From contig NZ_ATHI01000031.1 of the NCBI RefSeq assembly GCF_000422245.1, positions 218,011 to 282,010 on the forward strand: DNA of 64,000 nt, given 5' to 3'. Made by a program: the position numbers and the translations under genes. This stretch comes from Alkalidesulfovibrio alkalitolerans DSM 16529 (GTDB lineage: Bacteria; Desulfobacterota; Desulfovibrionia; Desulfovibrionales; Desulfovibrionaceae). This document shows, piece by piece, positions 29,297-38,148 of this stretch. The notes below the pieces were generated by a model that worked only from the letters and a program-made list of their open reading frames with translations, was not told where the DNA came from and did no database searches. Position 1 is the first letter of the stretch. Every line of letters starts with the position of its first letter.

Positions 29297-31000
29297 ATGT
29301 CCGGATGTAAAGCTCAGACGGCCCCGGGAGTGATGGCCACTCCCTTCGCCAAGAATTTCAGCGGCCCGGTCGTGGTTGACCCGGTCACCCGCATCGAAGG
29401 CCATTACCGCGTCGAAGTCGAAGTCGAGAAAGGATACGTCAAGAACGTCTGGACCTCGGCCCAGCTTTTCCGCGGCCTTGAGATCATCCTCAAGGGCCGT
29501 GATCCCCGCGATGCGCATCACTTCACCCAGCGCTCCTGCGGCGTGTGCACGAACGTGCACGCCGTCGCCTCCGTGCGCTGCGTGGACGACGCCGTCAAGG
29601 TAACCATTCCCGAGAATGCCACCGTGCTGCGCAACCTCGTGCTCGCGCAGCAATTCCTGCATGACCACATCGTGCATTTCTATCACCTGCACGCCCTCGA
29701 CTGGGTGGATGTGACCTCCGCGCTCGGCGCCGATCCGGTCAAGGCTGCGAAGATCGCCAACGACATCTCGCCCCGCAAGACCACGGCCGCCGATCTCAAG
29801 GCCGTGCAGGACAAGCTGAAGGCCTTCGTGGCCTCCGGTCAGCTCGGCATTTTCACCAACGCCTACTTCCTGGGCGGGCACGATGCCTACTACCTGCCGC
29901 CTGAGGTCAACCTCATCGCCACGGCCCACTACCTGGAGGCCCTACGCCTGCAGATCAAGGCCGCGCGCGCCATGGCCGTCTTCGGCGGCAAGAACCCCCA
30001 CACCCAGTTCATGGTCGTGGGCGGCGTGACCTGTTACGACGCGCTGCGTCCCGAGCGCATCGAGGAGTTCCGGCAGCTCTTCCGTGAGACCAAGAAGTTC
30101 ATCGAGGAAGTCTACATTCCCGATCTGCTCGCCGTGGCCAGCTACTACAAGGACTGGGCCAGCATCGGCGGCACCACGAACTTCCTGTCCTGCGGCGAGT
30201 TCCCCACCGACGAGTACGATCTCAACTCCCGTTTCCTGCCCCCGGGCGTGATCATGAATCGCGACCTGGCCAACCCGCTGCCCTTCGACCAGCAGAAGAT
30301 CGTGGAGCACGTGGCCCACTCCTGGTACAAGGGCACCGACGCCCTGCATCCCTGGCAGGGAGTCACCGAGCCCCAGTACACCAGCCTGGACGACAAGGAC
30401 CGTTACTCCTGGTTCAAGGCTCCCCGTTACGACGGCAAGGCCGTGGAAGTCGGGCCCCTGGCCCAGGTCCTGGTGGCTTACTCCAAGGGACATCCGCAGT
30501 TCAAGGCTGCCGTCGATCTGGTCTTGGGCAAGCTGGGCGTGGGCCCCGCCGCCCTGTTCTCCACTCTGGGCCGTACCGCCGCGCGCGGCATCCAGACTCT
30601 GGTCATCGCCCAGAAGATGGAGACCTGGATCGATCAGCTCGCCGCCAACGTGGCTGCCGGCAAGACCGACATCTACAAGGACTGGCAGATGCCTGACGAA
30701 GCCTACGGCGTGGGCTGGGCGGACGTGCCGCGCGGCGCGCTCTCGCACTGGATTCACATCAAGGGCGGCAAGATCGAGAACTTCCAACTCGTGGTGCCCT
30801 CCACCTGGAACCTCGGTCCGCGGTGCGCCAACAACCAGCTCTCGGCCGTGGAAGAGGCCCTGATGGGCACCCCCATCGCTGATCCCAAGCGTCCGGTGGA
30901 AATCCTGCGTACCGTGCACTCCTATGATCCCTGCATCGCTTGTGGCGTGCACGTCATCGACTCCAAGACCAACGAGGTCCACAAGTTCCGCATCCTCTAA
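29297..31000 (+). CDS. hynA: Periplasmic [NiFe] hydrogenase large subunit
   Basis: Catalytic subunit that oxidises or produces H2. The 567-residue protein has the L1 motif RSCGVCTNVH (C81, C84) and the L2 motif DPCIACGVH (C546, C549, H552) that together ligate Ni and Fe. Both L2 positions are cysteine, so it is a NiFe and not a NiFeSe enzyme. A 15-residue tail after H552 (VIDSKTNEVHKFRIL) is the expected maturation-protease target, present in the precursor. The protease gene lies directly downstream. AAGGGAGGAAA lies ahead of the ATG. Confidence 0.98.
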   Translation: MSGCKAQTAPGVMATPFAKNFSGPVVVDPVTRIEGHYRVEVEVEKGYVKNVWTSAQLFRGLEIILKGRDPRDAHHFTQRSCGVCTNVHAVASVRCVDDAVKVTIPENATVLRNLVLAQQFLHDHIVHFYHLHALDWVDVTSALGADPVKAAKIANDISPRKTTAADLKAVQDKLKAFVASGQLGIFTNAYFLGGHDAYYLPPEVNLIATAHYLEALRLQIKAARAMAVFGGKNPHTQFMVVGGVTCYDALRPERIEEFRQLFRETKKFIEEVYIPDLLAVASYYKDWASIGGTTNFLSCGEFPTDEYDLNSRFLPPGVIMNRDLANPLPFDQQKIVEHVAHSWYKGTDALHPWQGVTEPQYTSLDDKDRYSWFKAPRYDGKAVEVGPLAQVLVAYSKGHPQFKAAVDLVLGKLGVGPAALFSTLGRTAARGIQTLVIAQKMETWIDQLAANVAAGKTDIYKDWQMPDEAYGVGWADVPRGALSHWIHIKGGKIENFQLVVPSTWNLGPRCANNQLSAVEEALMGTPIADPKRPVEILRTVHSYDPCIACGVHVIDSKTNEVHKFRIL

Positions 31001-31026
31001 GGGATCGGGAATCGAACCGCATCATG

Positions 31027-31061
31027 GGGAACCTGGCCCGCCGGGCCGGGTTCCCTTTTTT
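31027..31061 (+). terminator. Intrinsic terminator between hynA and the maturation protease
   Basis: GGGAACC (31027-31033) and GGTTCCC (31049-31055) pair, with an inner GGCCC/GGGCC pairing and a small loop, followed by six T residues (31056-31061). It lies between the structural genes and the maturation genes and probably acts as a partial terminator that makes more structural than maturation mRNA. Confidence 0.8.
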
Positions 31062-31092
31062 ACCCCCGCCGGGGAGTGTCGAGGGAGGGTGC

Positions 31093-31587
31093 ATGACGCA
31101 GGAGTCCAAACGTATTTTGGTTATGGGCGTTGGCAACATCCTGTGGACGGACGAGGGCCTTGGCGTCCGTATCGTGGAATGGCTCGAACGCAACTACGAT
31201 TTTTCGGACAACGTCAGTCTCTATGACGGTGGCACGCTCGGCATGCGCCTCATGGACCCCATCATGAATTCGGATTTACTGATCGTCGTGGACGCGGTGC
31301 TCGGCGACGGCGAGCCGGGAGACGTCTATCGCCTGACCGGCGAGGACCTCAGAAAGAGTCTTGCCTTCAAGAATTCCATGCATCAAACTGACTTGGTGGA
31401 CACGCTGATCTACTGCGATATCGCCGGGCACAGGCCCGAGGCCGTGGTTATCGGCGTGGAACCCTACGATTTCCAGACCATGGCCGTTGAGGTGAGCGAG
31501 TGCATCGCAGCGAAGATGCCCGAGATTGCGTCCCGCGTGCTCGATGAGATCAAGACCGCCGGGGGCGAGTTCTCCCCGCGCGCCTGA
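31093..31587 (+). CDS. hynC: Hydrogenase maturation endopeptidase (HyaD/HynC family)
   Basis: Clips the C-terminal tail of the large subunit once Ni is inserted. The 164-residue protein has the family motifs VMGVGNILWTDEGLGV (E21 as a nickel ligand), VVDAVLGDGEPGDVY with the second acidic ligand and MHQTDLVDTL with the histidine ligand. The ATG at 31093 has a purine-rich GAGGGAGGG just upstream; the longer frame from 30940 is not family-like. It lies immediately after the hynA terminator and before hypC. Confidence 0.93.
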   Translation: MTQESKRILVMGVGNILWTDEGLGVRIVEWLERNYDFSDNVSLYDGGTLGMRLMDPIMNSDLLIVVDAVLGDGEPGDVYRLTGEDLRKSLAFKNSMHQTDLVDTLIYCDIAGHRPEAVVIGVEPYDFQTMAVEVSECIAAKMPEIASRVLDEIKTAGGEFSPRA

Positions 31588-31604
31588 ACGGTAAGGAGAA
31601 GATC

Positions 31605-31862
31605 ATGTGCCTGGCGATTCCCGTCCGCATCGAATCCATTGAGAACGGCGTGGCCGACTGCCGCGTCGGGGAAGGCGACACCTTCATCAAGGCGTCCCTC
31701 ATGCTCACCGAAGGCGAGGCCAAAGTGGGCGACTACTTGATCGTCCACGCTGGGTTTGCCCTGCGTATTCTCGATCCGAAAGAAGCCGAGGAGAGTCTGC
31801 AGATCCTCCGTGAAATGGCTCGATCGGTCGAAGGTCAAGAGCATCTGGCCGACAAGTTCTAG
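31605..31862 (+). CDS. hypC: HypC/HybG/HupF family hydrogenase formation chaperone
   Basis: Small chaperone that carries the Fe(CN)2CO group to the large-subunit precursor. The 85-residue protein has the defining start MCLAIPVRIESIENGVADC, with cysteine 2 essential in the family, and the segment VGDYLIVHAGFAL. It begins 17 bp after the protease gene. Its stop overlaps that of the leftward CBS gene by 2 bp. No other hyp genes (hypA, B, D, E, F) are in the window. Confidence 0.94.
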   Translation: MCLAIPVRIESIENGVADCRVGEGDTFIKASLMLTEGEAKVGDYLIVHAGFALRILDPKEAEESLQILREMARSVEGQEHLADKF

Positions 31863-32311
31863 CCGGTCCGCTCCGCGCGGCCGCGCATGCGTTCGAGTTC
31901 ATCCATGAGACCGATGGCCAGTTTCAGGAAATCCGCCTCGGTCAGAATGCCTACGACCTTGTCGTCTTCGAGCACGGGCAGGCATCCGAACTTGTTATCC
32001 AACATTATTTGCGCGGCCTGACGGACCCCGACGCCCGGCGAGGCGACCGCGACGTCTCGGCGCATGACCTCCGAAACCACGATTCCGGCGTCGATTTCCG
32101 CCTGTGCGGCGTCATCGATGCCCGCGAGCTTGGAAATGGTGAAGGCTAGGAGGTCGCGATGCGTCAGGAGGCCGAGAAAGACGCCGTCTCGATCGACAAT
32201 GGGCAGATGCCGTATGCGCATGCGCTCCATGCGCTCCCGCGCTGCTCCCAGGGTTTCGTTCTCGCGCAGGGTGACGGGCCTTGGGGTCATGAGATCGGCG
32301 ACGTGCATCAT
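31859..32311 (-). CDS. Tandem CBS domain protein
   Basis: A 150-residue protein made of two CBS domains (about 5-60 and 75-140), including VADLMTPRPVTLRENET and SEVMRRDVAVASPGVGV. Such stand-alone pairs bind adenosyl nucleotides and sense energy status, but the effector and target here are unknown. The start at 32311 is chosen because GGAGG sits ahead of it; 32323 is also open. It is convergent with hypC, with the two stop codons overlapping, so transcriptional interference at that junction is possible. A possible acetoin-type role is not supported. Confidence 0.88.
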   Translation of the reverse strand: MMHVADLMTPRPVTLRENETLGAARERMERMRIRHLPIVDRDGVFLGLLTHRDLLAFTISKLAGIDDAAQAEIDAGIVVSEVMRRDVAVASPGVGVRQAAQIMLDNKFGCLPVLEDDKVVGILTEADFLKLAIGLMDELERMRGRAERTG

Positions 32312-32530
32312 GGCGGCCTCCATGGGAACCGGGGTTTATTCTATTTCAGATTGGACGAATGCCGGGGCACTGTCAACAACGGGGCTTGGTACATGGATCG
32401 GTCGCCCGGCCATGTCGAAATGCTGTCTCCCGGCGCGACGCATTGACTTGATCGCGCAAACCATGCATTCCATCGTGCGCGGGGCGCGGTGCCCCTGCCT
32501 GTCATTCATGCGTAGCCACGGAATTCCCGG

Positions 32531-33181
32531 ATGAACATGGACCCTGTCCGCAAACGCGAACGCATGGTTCGCGAGCAGATCGAAGCGAACGGCATCCGCG
32601 ATCCAGAAGTGCTGCGCGCCATGCGCGCTGTCCCGCGCCACCTTTTCGTGCAGGAGGCTCTTGCGGCCCAGGCGTACGACGACCGTCCACAACCCATCGG
32701 CCATGGCCAGACCATCTCCCAGCCCTACATCGTGGCCTTGATGACCGAGATTTTGGAGATCAAGCCGGGCATGAAGGTCTTGGAGATCGGGACTGGTTCG
32801 GGCTATCAGGCCGCCGTGCTGGCCGAGATGGGGGCTGACGTTTTCACCGTCGAGCGTGTCCGGGAATTGCACTTCGAGGCCAGGGAGCGGCTTGCGCGGC
32901 TCAAGTACTATTTTGTTAAGCTGAAGCTCGACGACGGTACCCTCGGCTGGCCCGAGGAGGCTCCATTCGATCGCATCATCGTCACTGCTGGAGGGCCCAA
33001 AGTGCCCGAACCGCTCGTCGAGCAACTCGCCGACGACGGCATCCTCGTCATTCCCGTTGGACCGAGCAAAAGGGCGCAGACGCTCAAGGTCGTCCGCAAG
33101 GAGCGTGGACTTGTTCGCACGGAGGACCGCACGCCGGTCATCTTCGTCGATCTCGTCGGCCGTCATGGATGGGACGGGTAG
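32531..33181 (+). CDS. pcm: Protein-L-isoaspartate O-methyltransferase
   Basis: Repairs isoaspartate in aged proteins using S-adenosylmethionine. The 216-residue protein has [19 protein letters not shown], the SAM-binding motif [19 protein letters not shown], and [13 protein letters not shown] with FDRIIVTA. It begins after a 219-bp gap shared with the leftward CBS gene. It is followed by the DUF368 gene with almost no gap. Confidence 0.95.
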   Translation: MNMDPVRKRERMVREQIEANGIRDPEVLRAMRAVPRHLFVQEALAAQAYDDRPQPIGHGQTISQPYIVALMTEILEIKPGMKVLEIGTGSGYQAAVLAEMGADVFTVERVRELHFEARERLARLKYYFVKLKLDDGTLGWPEEAPFDRIIVTAGGPKVPEPLVEQLADDGILVIPVGPSKRAQTLKVVRKERGLVRTEDRTPVIFVDLVGRHGWDG

Positions 33182-33182
33182 G

Positions 33183-34166
33183 GTGGGGGAACAGGCTCAA
33201 GGCTCTCGGTGCGGCTTGGGGTCGAGCGGAAACTCGTCGTGGCGTGAGGCGGGTCTTGTTTCCCTCAAAGGGTTCTGTATGGGAGTTGCGGATGTCATCC
33301 CGGGGGTTTCGGGAGGCACCATAGCATTCATCACCGGGATATACGATCAACTCGTCGAGTCCATTCGATCGTTTGATGTCGCATTCCTGCGGCTTCTGAT
33401 GCGGGGACAATTCGTTGCGGCCTTCGAGCACGTCCATTTTCGCTTCCTGGCTCCTCTTCTGTTCGGCATCGCGGTGGCGATCGTTTCCATGGCTAGGATC
33501 ATGCATCATGTAATGGACCATTATCCGGTTCAGACCTGGGCCTTGTTTTTCGGCCTCATTGCGGCCTCAATCCTGGTCGTTGGTCGGCAGATCAAGCCGT
33601 TTCGTCCGACGAACGTGGCTTTGGTCCTGTGCGGAACCCTTGCCGCCTACTGGATCGTGGGCCTCATTCCTGTGGAAACCCCCGACGAGTCATGGTTCAT
33701 CTTCGTGTGCGGCGCGCTGGCCATCTGCGCCATGATCCTGCCCGGCATCTCGGGCGCGTTCATACTGCTCGTGCTCGGTAAATACCATTTCATCACGGCA
33801 GCCGTGAAGAATCCCTTCGTCCACGAAAGCATCGGGATCATCGCCGTCTTCGGGGCGGGCTGCGTCGTGGGAATAATGGGGTTCTCCCGTCTCCTTCACT
33901 GGCTTCTCCTGCATCGCCGGGCAGCCACGATAAGCATTCTTACGGGTTTCATGCTCGGCGCCATGCGTAAAATATGGCCCTGGAAGGAAGTGCTGGAGAC
34001 GCGGGTGATGGGAGTCAGGGAATTTGTCATTCGCGAGGCCAATGTTCTGCCCCGGGCGGTCGACGTAGAGTTTTGGACAGCCCTGGCCCTGATGTGCGCG
34101 GGATTTCTGGGGGTCATGCTCCTTGAACGCGCCTGCATGAAGCCGGAATCCGTGCTGGAGTCATGA
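33183..34166 (+). CDS. DUF368 membrane protein
   Basis: A 327-residue integral membrane protein with about eight to ten hydrophobic segments and the DUF368 hallmarks GVADVIPGVSGGTIAF and LPGISGAFILLVLGKY. Members have been linked to polyprenyl-phosphate flipping (the PopT group), which is a reasonable but unproven role here. A GTG at 33183 is taken as start; ATG 33165 would overlap pcm by 18 bp. The N-terminal 30 residues before the family region look variable. Cys-rich or catalytic motifs are absent. Confidence 0.85.
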   Translation: MGEQAQGSRCGLGSSGNSSWREAGLVSLKGFCMGVADVIPGVSGGTIAFITGIYDQLVESIRSFDVAFLRLLMRGQFVAAFEHVHFRFLAPLLFGIAVAIVSMARIMHHVMDHYPVQTWALFFGLIAASILVVGRQIKPFRPTNVALVLCGTLAAYWIVGLIPVETPDESWFIFVCGALAICAMILPGISGAFILLVLGKYHFITAAVKNPFVHESIGIIAVFGAGCVVGIMGFSRLLHWLLLHRRAATISILTGFMLGAMRKIWPWKEVLETRVMGVREFVIREANVLPRAVDVEFWTALALMCAGFLGVMLLERACMKPESVLES

Positions 34167-34241
34167 GCGTGCTTGCCCTCGGGGCTGCTTGGAGCTATTG
34201 CATAGCGTACAAAATAGACACTTGAAAGGATCTTTATCCCA

Positions 34242-35132
34242 ATGACATCGCAATCGTGTTCCTCGTGCAGCGGAGGCAAGGGCGGCAGCGCCGCTCAGGC
34301 CATGCAGGACGAACTCATCAAAAGCACCTTGGCGCGCATCCGCTACAAACTTTTCGTCATGAGCGGCAAGGGCGGTGTGGGCAAGAGTTCCGTGGCGGTA
34401 AACATCGCTGCGGCTCTTTCGACCATGGGCTATCGCGTGGGGATCTTGGACGTGGACATTCACGGTCCCTCTGTTCCAGGTCTGCTGGGCATCAAGGGGC
34501 AGCTCGACGTTGACAGAGGGCGTATCATCCGCCCCAAGCAGTATGCGGAGAACCTCTCCGTGGTCTCCATGGAGTCTCTCCTCAAGGACCCTGATCAGGC
34601 CGTTCTCTGGCGTGGTCCCATGAAGACTTCAGCCATACGGCAGTTTGTGGCCGACGTGTCCTGGGGCGACCTCGATTTTCTGGTCATCGACTCGCCTCCT
34701 GGAACCGGCGACGAACACATGACCGTTCTGAAGACGATTCCGGACGCCCTGTGCGTCATCGTCACCACGCCGCAGGAAGTTTCCCTGGCCGACGTGCGCA
34801 AGGCGGTCAATTTTCTTCAGTACGCCAAGGCCGGGATACTCGGCGTTGTGGAGAACATGAGCGGACTCATCTGTCCGCATTGCCGGGAAGAGATCGAGTT
34901 GTTCAAAAAGGGAGGCGGCCGCGAACTGGCAGAGCGCTACGGGCTACCTTTCCTTGGGGCCATTCCCCTCGATCCGGCCACGGTCGTGGCCAGCGATCTC
35001 GGCAAGCCGGTGGTGATGCTGTCCGAGGAGACTCCGGTCAAGGCTGCGCTCATGCAGTTGGCCAGGACGATCGTTGCGGAGACGGAGAAAAGTCTGGAGG
35101 CGGCGGCCGCGCAAGGTCCCGTTCTTGAATAG
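34242..35132 (+). CDS. Mrp/NBP35-family Fe-S cluster carrier ATPase
   Basis: P-loop ATPase of the ApbC/Mrp family that carries Fe-S clusters. The 296-residue protein has the deviant Walker A SGKGGVGKSSVAVN, a Walker B region LVIDSPPGTGDEH, and the CPHC pair (NMSGLICPHCREE) that holds a bridging 4Fe-4S cluster. The N-terminus has a short Cys-rich tag (SCSSCSGGKGG), seen in several anaerobe homologs. It begins 76 bp after the DUF368 gene, and is followed 22 bp later by pgsA. Confidence 0.94.
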   Translation: MTSQSCSSCSGGKGGSAAQAMQDELIKSTLARIRYKLFVMSGKGGVGKSSVAVNIAAALSTMGYRVGILDVDIHGPSVPGLLGIKGQLDVDRGRIIRPKQYAENLSVVSMESLLKDPDQAVLWRGPMKTSAIRQFVADVSWGDLDFLVIDSPPGTGDEHMTVLKTIPDALCVIVTTPQEVSLADVRKAVNFLQYAKAGILGVVENMSGLICPHCREEIELFKKGGGRELAERYGLPFLGAIPLDPATVVASDLGKPVVMLSEETPVKAALMQLARTIVAETEKSLEAAAAQGPVLE

Positions 35133-35153
35133 TCAACATTGCGGAATTATTAA

Positions 35154-35699
35154 ATGTTCAATCTCGCAAACAAGCTGACGCTCCTGCGGATTGCAGCCGT
35201 GCCGTTGATCGTGGTTTTGCTGTCCTTCCCGAATCGGGTGACCTGTTGGATCGCGCTCATCCTCTTCGTCGCAGCCGCAGTGACCGACCTCTTCGACGGC
35301 ATGGTTGCCAGGCGGATGGCTCTGGTCTCCAACTTCGGCAAGTTTCTCGACCCTCTTGCCGACAAGTTGCTCATTTGTTCCGTTCTGATCATGCTTGTGG
35401 CTCTCGGTTGGGCTCCGGCCTGGGTCGCGGTGTTGATCATCGCCCGGGAGCTTGCCGTGACCGGGCTTCGGGCTATGGCTGCGGACAAGGGGCTGGTCAT
35501 CGCGGCCGACCGATATGGAAAGCTGAAAACCATCGTCCAGATCGTCGCCTTGTGCCCACTCATCCTTCACTACCCGCTCGGCGTGTTCGATCCGAAGCCG
35601 ATTGGAGAGTTGTTGCTTTACATCGCTCTTGCATTGACGGTATATTCCGGGTGGAATTACATGCATTCATTCTACGCGGTTTGGGCACGAAGCGAGTGA
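35154..35699 (+). CDS. pgsA: CDP-diacylglycerol--glycerol-3-phosphate 3-phosphatidyltransferase
   Basis: Commits CDP-diacylglycerol to phosphatidylglycerol synthesis in the inner membrane. The 181-residue protein has about five hydrophobic segments and the CDP-alcohol transferase motif DLFDGMVARRMALVSNFGKF followed by LDPLADK, with the three conserved aspartates. Length is normal. No other phospholipid gene is adjacent. Confidence 0.95.
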   Translation: MFNLANKLTLLRIAAVPLIVVLLSFPNRVTCWIALILFVAAAVTDLFDGMVARRMALVSNFGKFLDPLADKLLICSVLIMLVALGWAPAWVAVLIIARELAVTGLRAMAADKGLVIAADRYGKLKTIVQIVALCPLILHYPLGVFDPKPIGELLLYIALALTVYSGWNYMHSFYAVWARSE

Positions 35700-35753
35700 G
35701 GGGCGGGGCTGCGACGCATTGCGCGCGTTCTGTGCCAGGGGATGGTAAGGGGA

Positions 35754-36020
35754 ATGTCGCTGCATCTGATGTTTCGCATCACGAACTGCTTGCAGACCAT
35801 ACTCGAGCTTGAGCCGCAATTGGAACGGCTGGAGTTGGGCAAGGATCTTTTGAAGGAGTTCGAGCAGTTGAAGTCCTTTTTGTCGAAAGTGAATCATATC
35901 GACCTGCACGAGGACGACGTCGCGCGCATCGAGTCCGCCACGGCGAGTTTTCTCGACGAATTGCGAGGCCCCCTGACTGCGATCGATCGCACAGGAAGCC
36001 AGGCGCGTTTTCTGCAATGA
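35754..36020 (+). CDS. Small conserved-looking hypothetical protein
   Basis: An 88-residue, soluble, helical and acidic protein with no signal or membrane segment; I do not recognise it. It begins MSLHLMFRITNCLQ and shows leucine-rich heptad spacing (LELEPQLERLELGKDLL), suggesting a coiled coil. The ATG at 35742 is also open and the start is uncertain. It lies in the same direction between pgsA and a FtsB-like gene, with 13 bp to the latter. Confidence 0.6.
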   Translation: MSLHLMFRITNCLQTILELEPQLERLELGKDLLKEFEQLKSFLSKVNHIDLHEDDVARIESATASFLDELRGPLTAIDRTGSQARFLQ

Positions 36021-36033
36021 GGGACCCTCGTCG

Positions 36034-36330
36034 ATGATCCTGCGCCGGGCTTTTCTGATCGGGCTGCTCACCGCGAACTTCGCGTTGATGTATCTGCTGT
36101 TTTTGGGCGACCAGGGAGTCTCGGCATACCGGGAGACCAAGGCTAGACACGACGATCTCGTGGCCAGAATCGGTGAGATGAACCACAGGGGCATCGAACT
36201 GTCGCAGGACATCCGGCTCTTGAAGACCGACCGAGAACACATGGAGAGGGCCGTGCGCGCCCAGACGAACTACGTCCGCGGCAACGAGATCCTCTATCTC
36301 TTCTCCACGCAGCGCCGCGATAACCCGTAG
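36034..36330 (+). CDS. FtsB/DivIC-like septum formation initiator protein
   Basis: A 98-residue bitopic membrane protein: one transmembrane segment at about residues 6-26 and then a periplasmic coiled coil (about 35-75) ending in a short RGNEILYLFS-like tail that resembles the FtsB/DivIC C-terminus. Its role would be in the divisome FtsQLB complex. The sequence is too short for a certain family call. It lies just upstream of a TPR gene. Confidence 0.7.
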   Translation: MILRRAFLIGLLTANFALMYLLFLGDQGVSAYRETKARHDDLVARIGEMNHRGIELSQDIRLLKTDREHMERAVRAQTNYVRGNEILYLFSTQRRDNP

Positions 36331-36352
36331 ACCTTGGCTGGAGCCGCAGGCG

Positions 36353-37237
36353 ATGAAAAATAAGATCGAACTCTTCCAGGAACTCTTCTCTTCCGATCCA
36401 ACCTCCAAGGTCTTTTATCCGCTCGCCAAGCTCTACGCCGAGTCGGGCATGATTCTACAGGCCGCGGAAACTCTGCGCCAAGGCCTGTCGCGACATCCCG
36501 ATCACATGGAAGCCCGACTGCTCCTGATTGAGATCCTCCATCAACTCGAACGCGACGATGCGGCCGCCGAGGAAGTCGAAATACTTGCCGGGACGCTTTC
36601 GCGCTATCCCGCGTTCTGGGGCATATGGGCGGGCATGGCCGGGCAGCGTTCGCCCGATGCTGCCGTGGCCTTGAACTTCCTCTCGACGCATCTCGCCGGA
36701 GAGGAGATCACCTGGGCCAAGGTGCTACACAAGGGCTTTGAAGCCCTTTCTGGCAGATTGGGCTACGATGATGATCTTGATATCGAGGCGCCCGCCCAGG
36801 CTTCCGCCCGTCCAGAATCCGCTTTCCACAGGAGCCACGCCCCAGAGTTCACCTTCGAGGCGGAGGTGTCCGCAGGCGTCCAAACGCGGAGCATGACCAA
36901 GCCCATCGCGGTAGACGTGCCGGACGAAGGTCGCGGGCCCTCACTGCGCACCCGGACCATGGCCGAACTGCTTATCTCCCAAGGGGATCATGCCGGAGCG
37001 CTCGAAATTCTGGCTGAGCTTGCGGAGCATGCTCCCGAGAAAGAGCGGATCGCGCTTTTGTCCCGCATGGAAGAAGTGCACGAACTGGAACGGCAGGCCG
37101 CCCTGAAGGGAGAGGCCGAATCGGGCCTGGACGAAGCCGACTTCATCTCCGGAGAGCCCATGCAACGGGCCAAAAACAAGCTCGTTCGCTCCCTCTCCCT
37201 GCTTGCTGAGCGCCTGGAGGCGCGGGCGAGTGTCTGA
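36353..37237 (+). CDS. TPR-type repeat protein, function unknown
   Basis: A 294-residue soluble protein. The N-terminus (residues 1-110) has three TPR-like helices, including VFYPLAKLYAESGMILQAAE and ARLLLIEILHQLERDD. A low-complexity linker follows at about 150-180, and a second TPR-like patch lies near LLISQGDHAGALEILAELAE. No signal peptide or catalytic motif. It overlaps no neighbour and precedes a lipoprotein gene by 115 bp. Confidence 0.8.
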   Translation: MKNKIELFQELFSSDPTSKVFYPLAKLYAESGMILQAAETLRQGLSRHPDHMEARLLLIEILHQLERDDAAAEEVEILAGTLSRYPAFWGIWAGMAGQRSPDAAVALNFLSTHLAGEEITWAKVLHKGFEALSGRLGYDDDLDIEAPAQASARPESAFHRSHAPEFTFEAEVSAGVQTRSMTKPIAVDVPDEGRGPSLRTRTMAELLISQGDHAGALEILAELAEHAPEKERIALLSRMEEVHELERQAALKGEAESGLDEADFISGEPMQRAKNKLVRSLSLLAERLEARASV

Positions 37238-37352
37238 CATTGGCAGCACGGAGCCTCTTTTGTCCGATGCACGGCCTCTCCGTCGGATTGTTTCAATCCT
37301 CGACTTCGGCTATAAGTGGAAATCGCCTCTACAACCTGTTACGTCCGAAAGC

Positions 37353-38102
37353 ATGATCCGAAAACTCGCCCTGATTCTCCTGCTTGCAACCGTGGCCGTC
37401 ATGGGGTGCGCCAAAGTCACCAAAACCTATCGCTGGGTTTTGGGCGGCATCAACCCTAATCCCGAAATCACCCTTGAGCCCGCGACGTTCTCCGAGGAAA
37501 GCGAGGAACGGTTGGCCATGCTTTTCACGCCGGTGGACAGGCAACTCCAGTCTCTTCAGCGGGAAGTGGATGCGCAGACCTCCTATCCCGAACGCGATTG
37601 GTTCGGCATGGTCTTCTCCCGGTATCCCTGGGTCGGTGGGGTCATGATCGTCGAGTCCACAGGGGAGATCATCGACAGGCAGCCGGAGTTCAGCCTCAAG
37701 CCGCTCGATTTCTCGCCGCTGCTCGAAGTAGGCGAAGCCTGGAACGATGGTCGCATGCGCGCCCACGTTCAAGCCACCGATCTCGGCGCGGAGGTTTTTT
37801 TGGCCAACTCCTACACCAGGGATCGTTCCTGGATCGGCTTGACGATTGTGCATTTCGATTTCAGAAGCCTGATGCGCTTTTGTCCTGCCCCCGAGGAACT
37901 CGTGGTGTTCTCTCCCGCCGCCGTCCTTTCGGCTCAAGGCCAGGAAGAGTATGCCGAGCGTCTTCTCAATGCGCCTTGGGAGAGGATACTGCAAGGCAAC
38001 GTGCAGGGGCAGATCGAACTCGCCGAGCAAAAAGTCACGTTCACCTGGTTGGCGCGCGTTTTGGGTGGCGAATACATCATCTACGCAGTGCGCGACCGAT
38101 AG
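37353..38102 (+). CDS. Hypothetical lipoprotein
   Basis: A 249-residue protein with a lipoprotein signal: positively charged start, hydrophobic core and lipobox VMGC (C19), so the mature protein is lipid-anchored in the periplasm. The rest has mixed alpha/beta content, with [19 protein letters not shown] near the middle, and resembles a sensor-like fold, but I do not recognise a family. ATG 37353 is chosen because it starts the signal peptide. It lies before fbp with 46 bp between. Confidence 0.8.
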   Translation: MIRKLALILLLATVAVMGCAKVTKTYRWVLGGINPNPEITLEPATFSEESEERLAMLFTPVDRQLQSLQREVDAQTSYPERDWFGMVFSRYPWVGGVMIVESTGEIIDRQPEFSLKPLDFSPLLEVGEAWNDGRMRAHVQATDLGAEVFLANSYTRDRSWIGLTIVHFDFRSLMRFCPAPEELVVFSPAAVLSAQGQEEYAERLLNAPWERILQGNVQGQIELAEQKVTFTWLARVLGGEYIIYAVRDR

Positions 38103-38148
38103 TGAAGCTTTTTCGTCTCCGACCGCGTTACAGCCATTGGAGGATGTC

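Noticed and set aside
29297..31000. Selenocysteine in the hydrogenase large subunit
   Set aside because: The L2 motif DPCIACGVH has cysteine at both positions and no in-frame TGA, so it is not a NiFeSe enzyme.
31005..31022. Sequence resembling a tRNA T-loop (atcgaacc) after hynA
   Set aside because: There is no acceptor stem or anticodon arm around it and the region is explained by a terminator hairpin.
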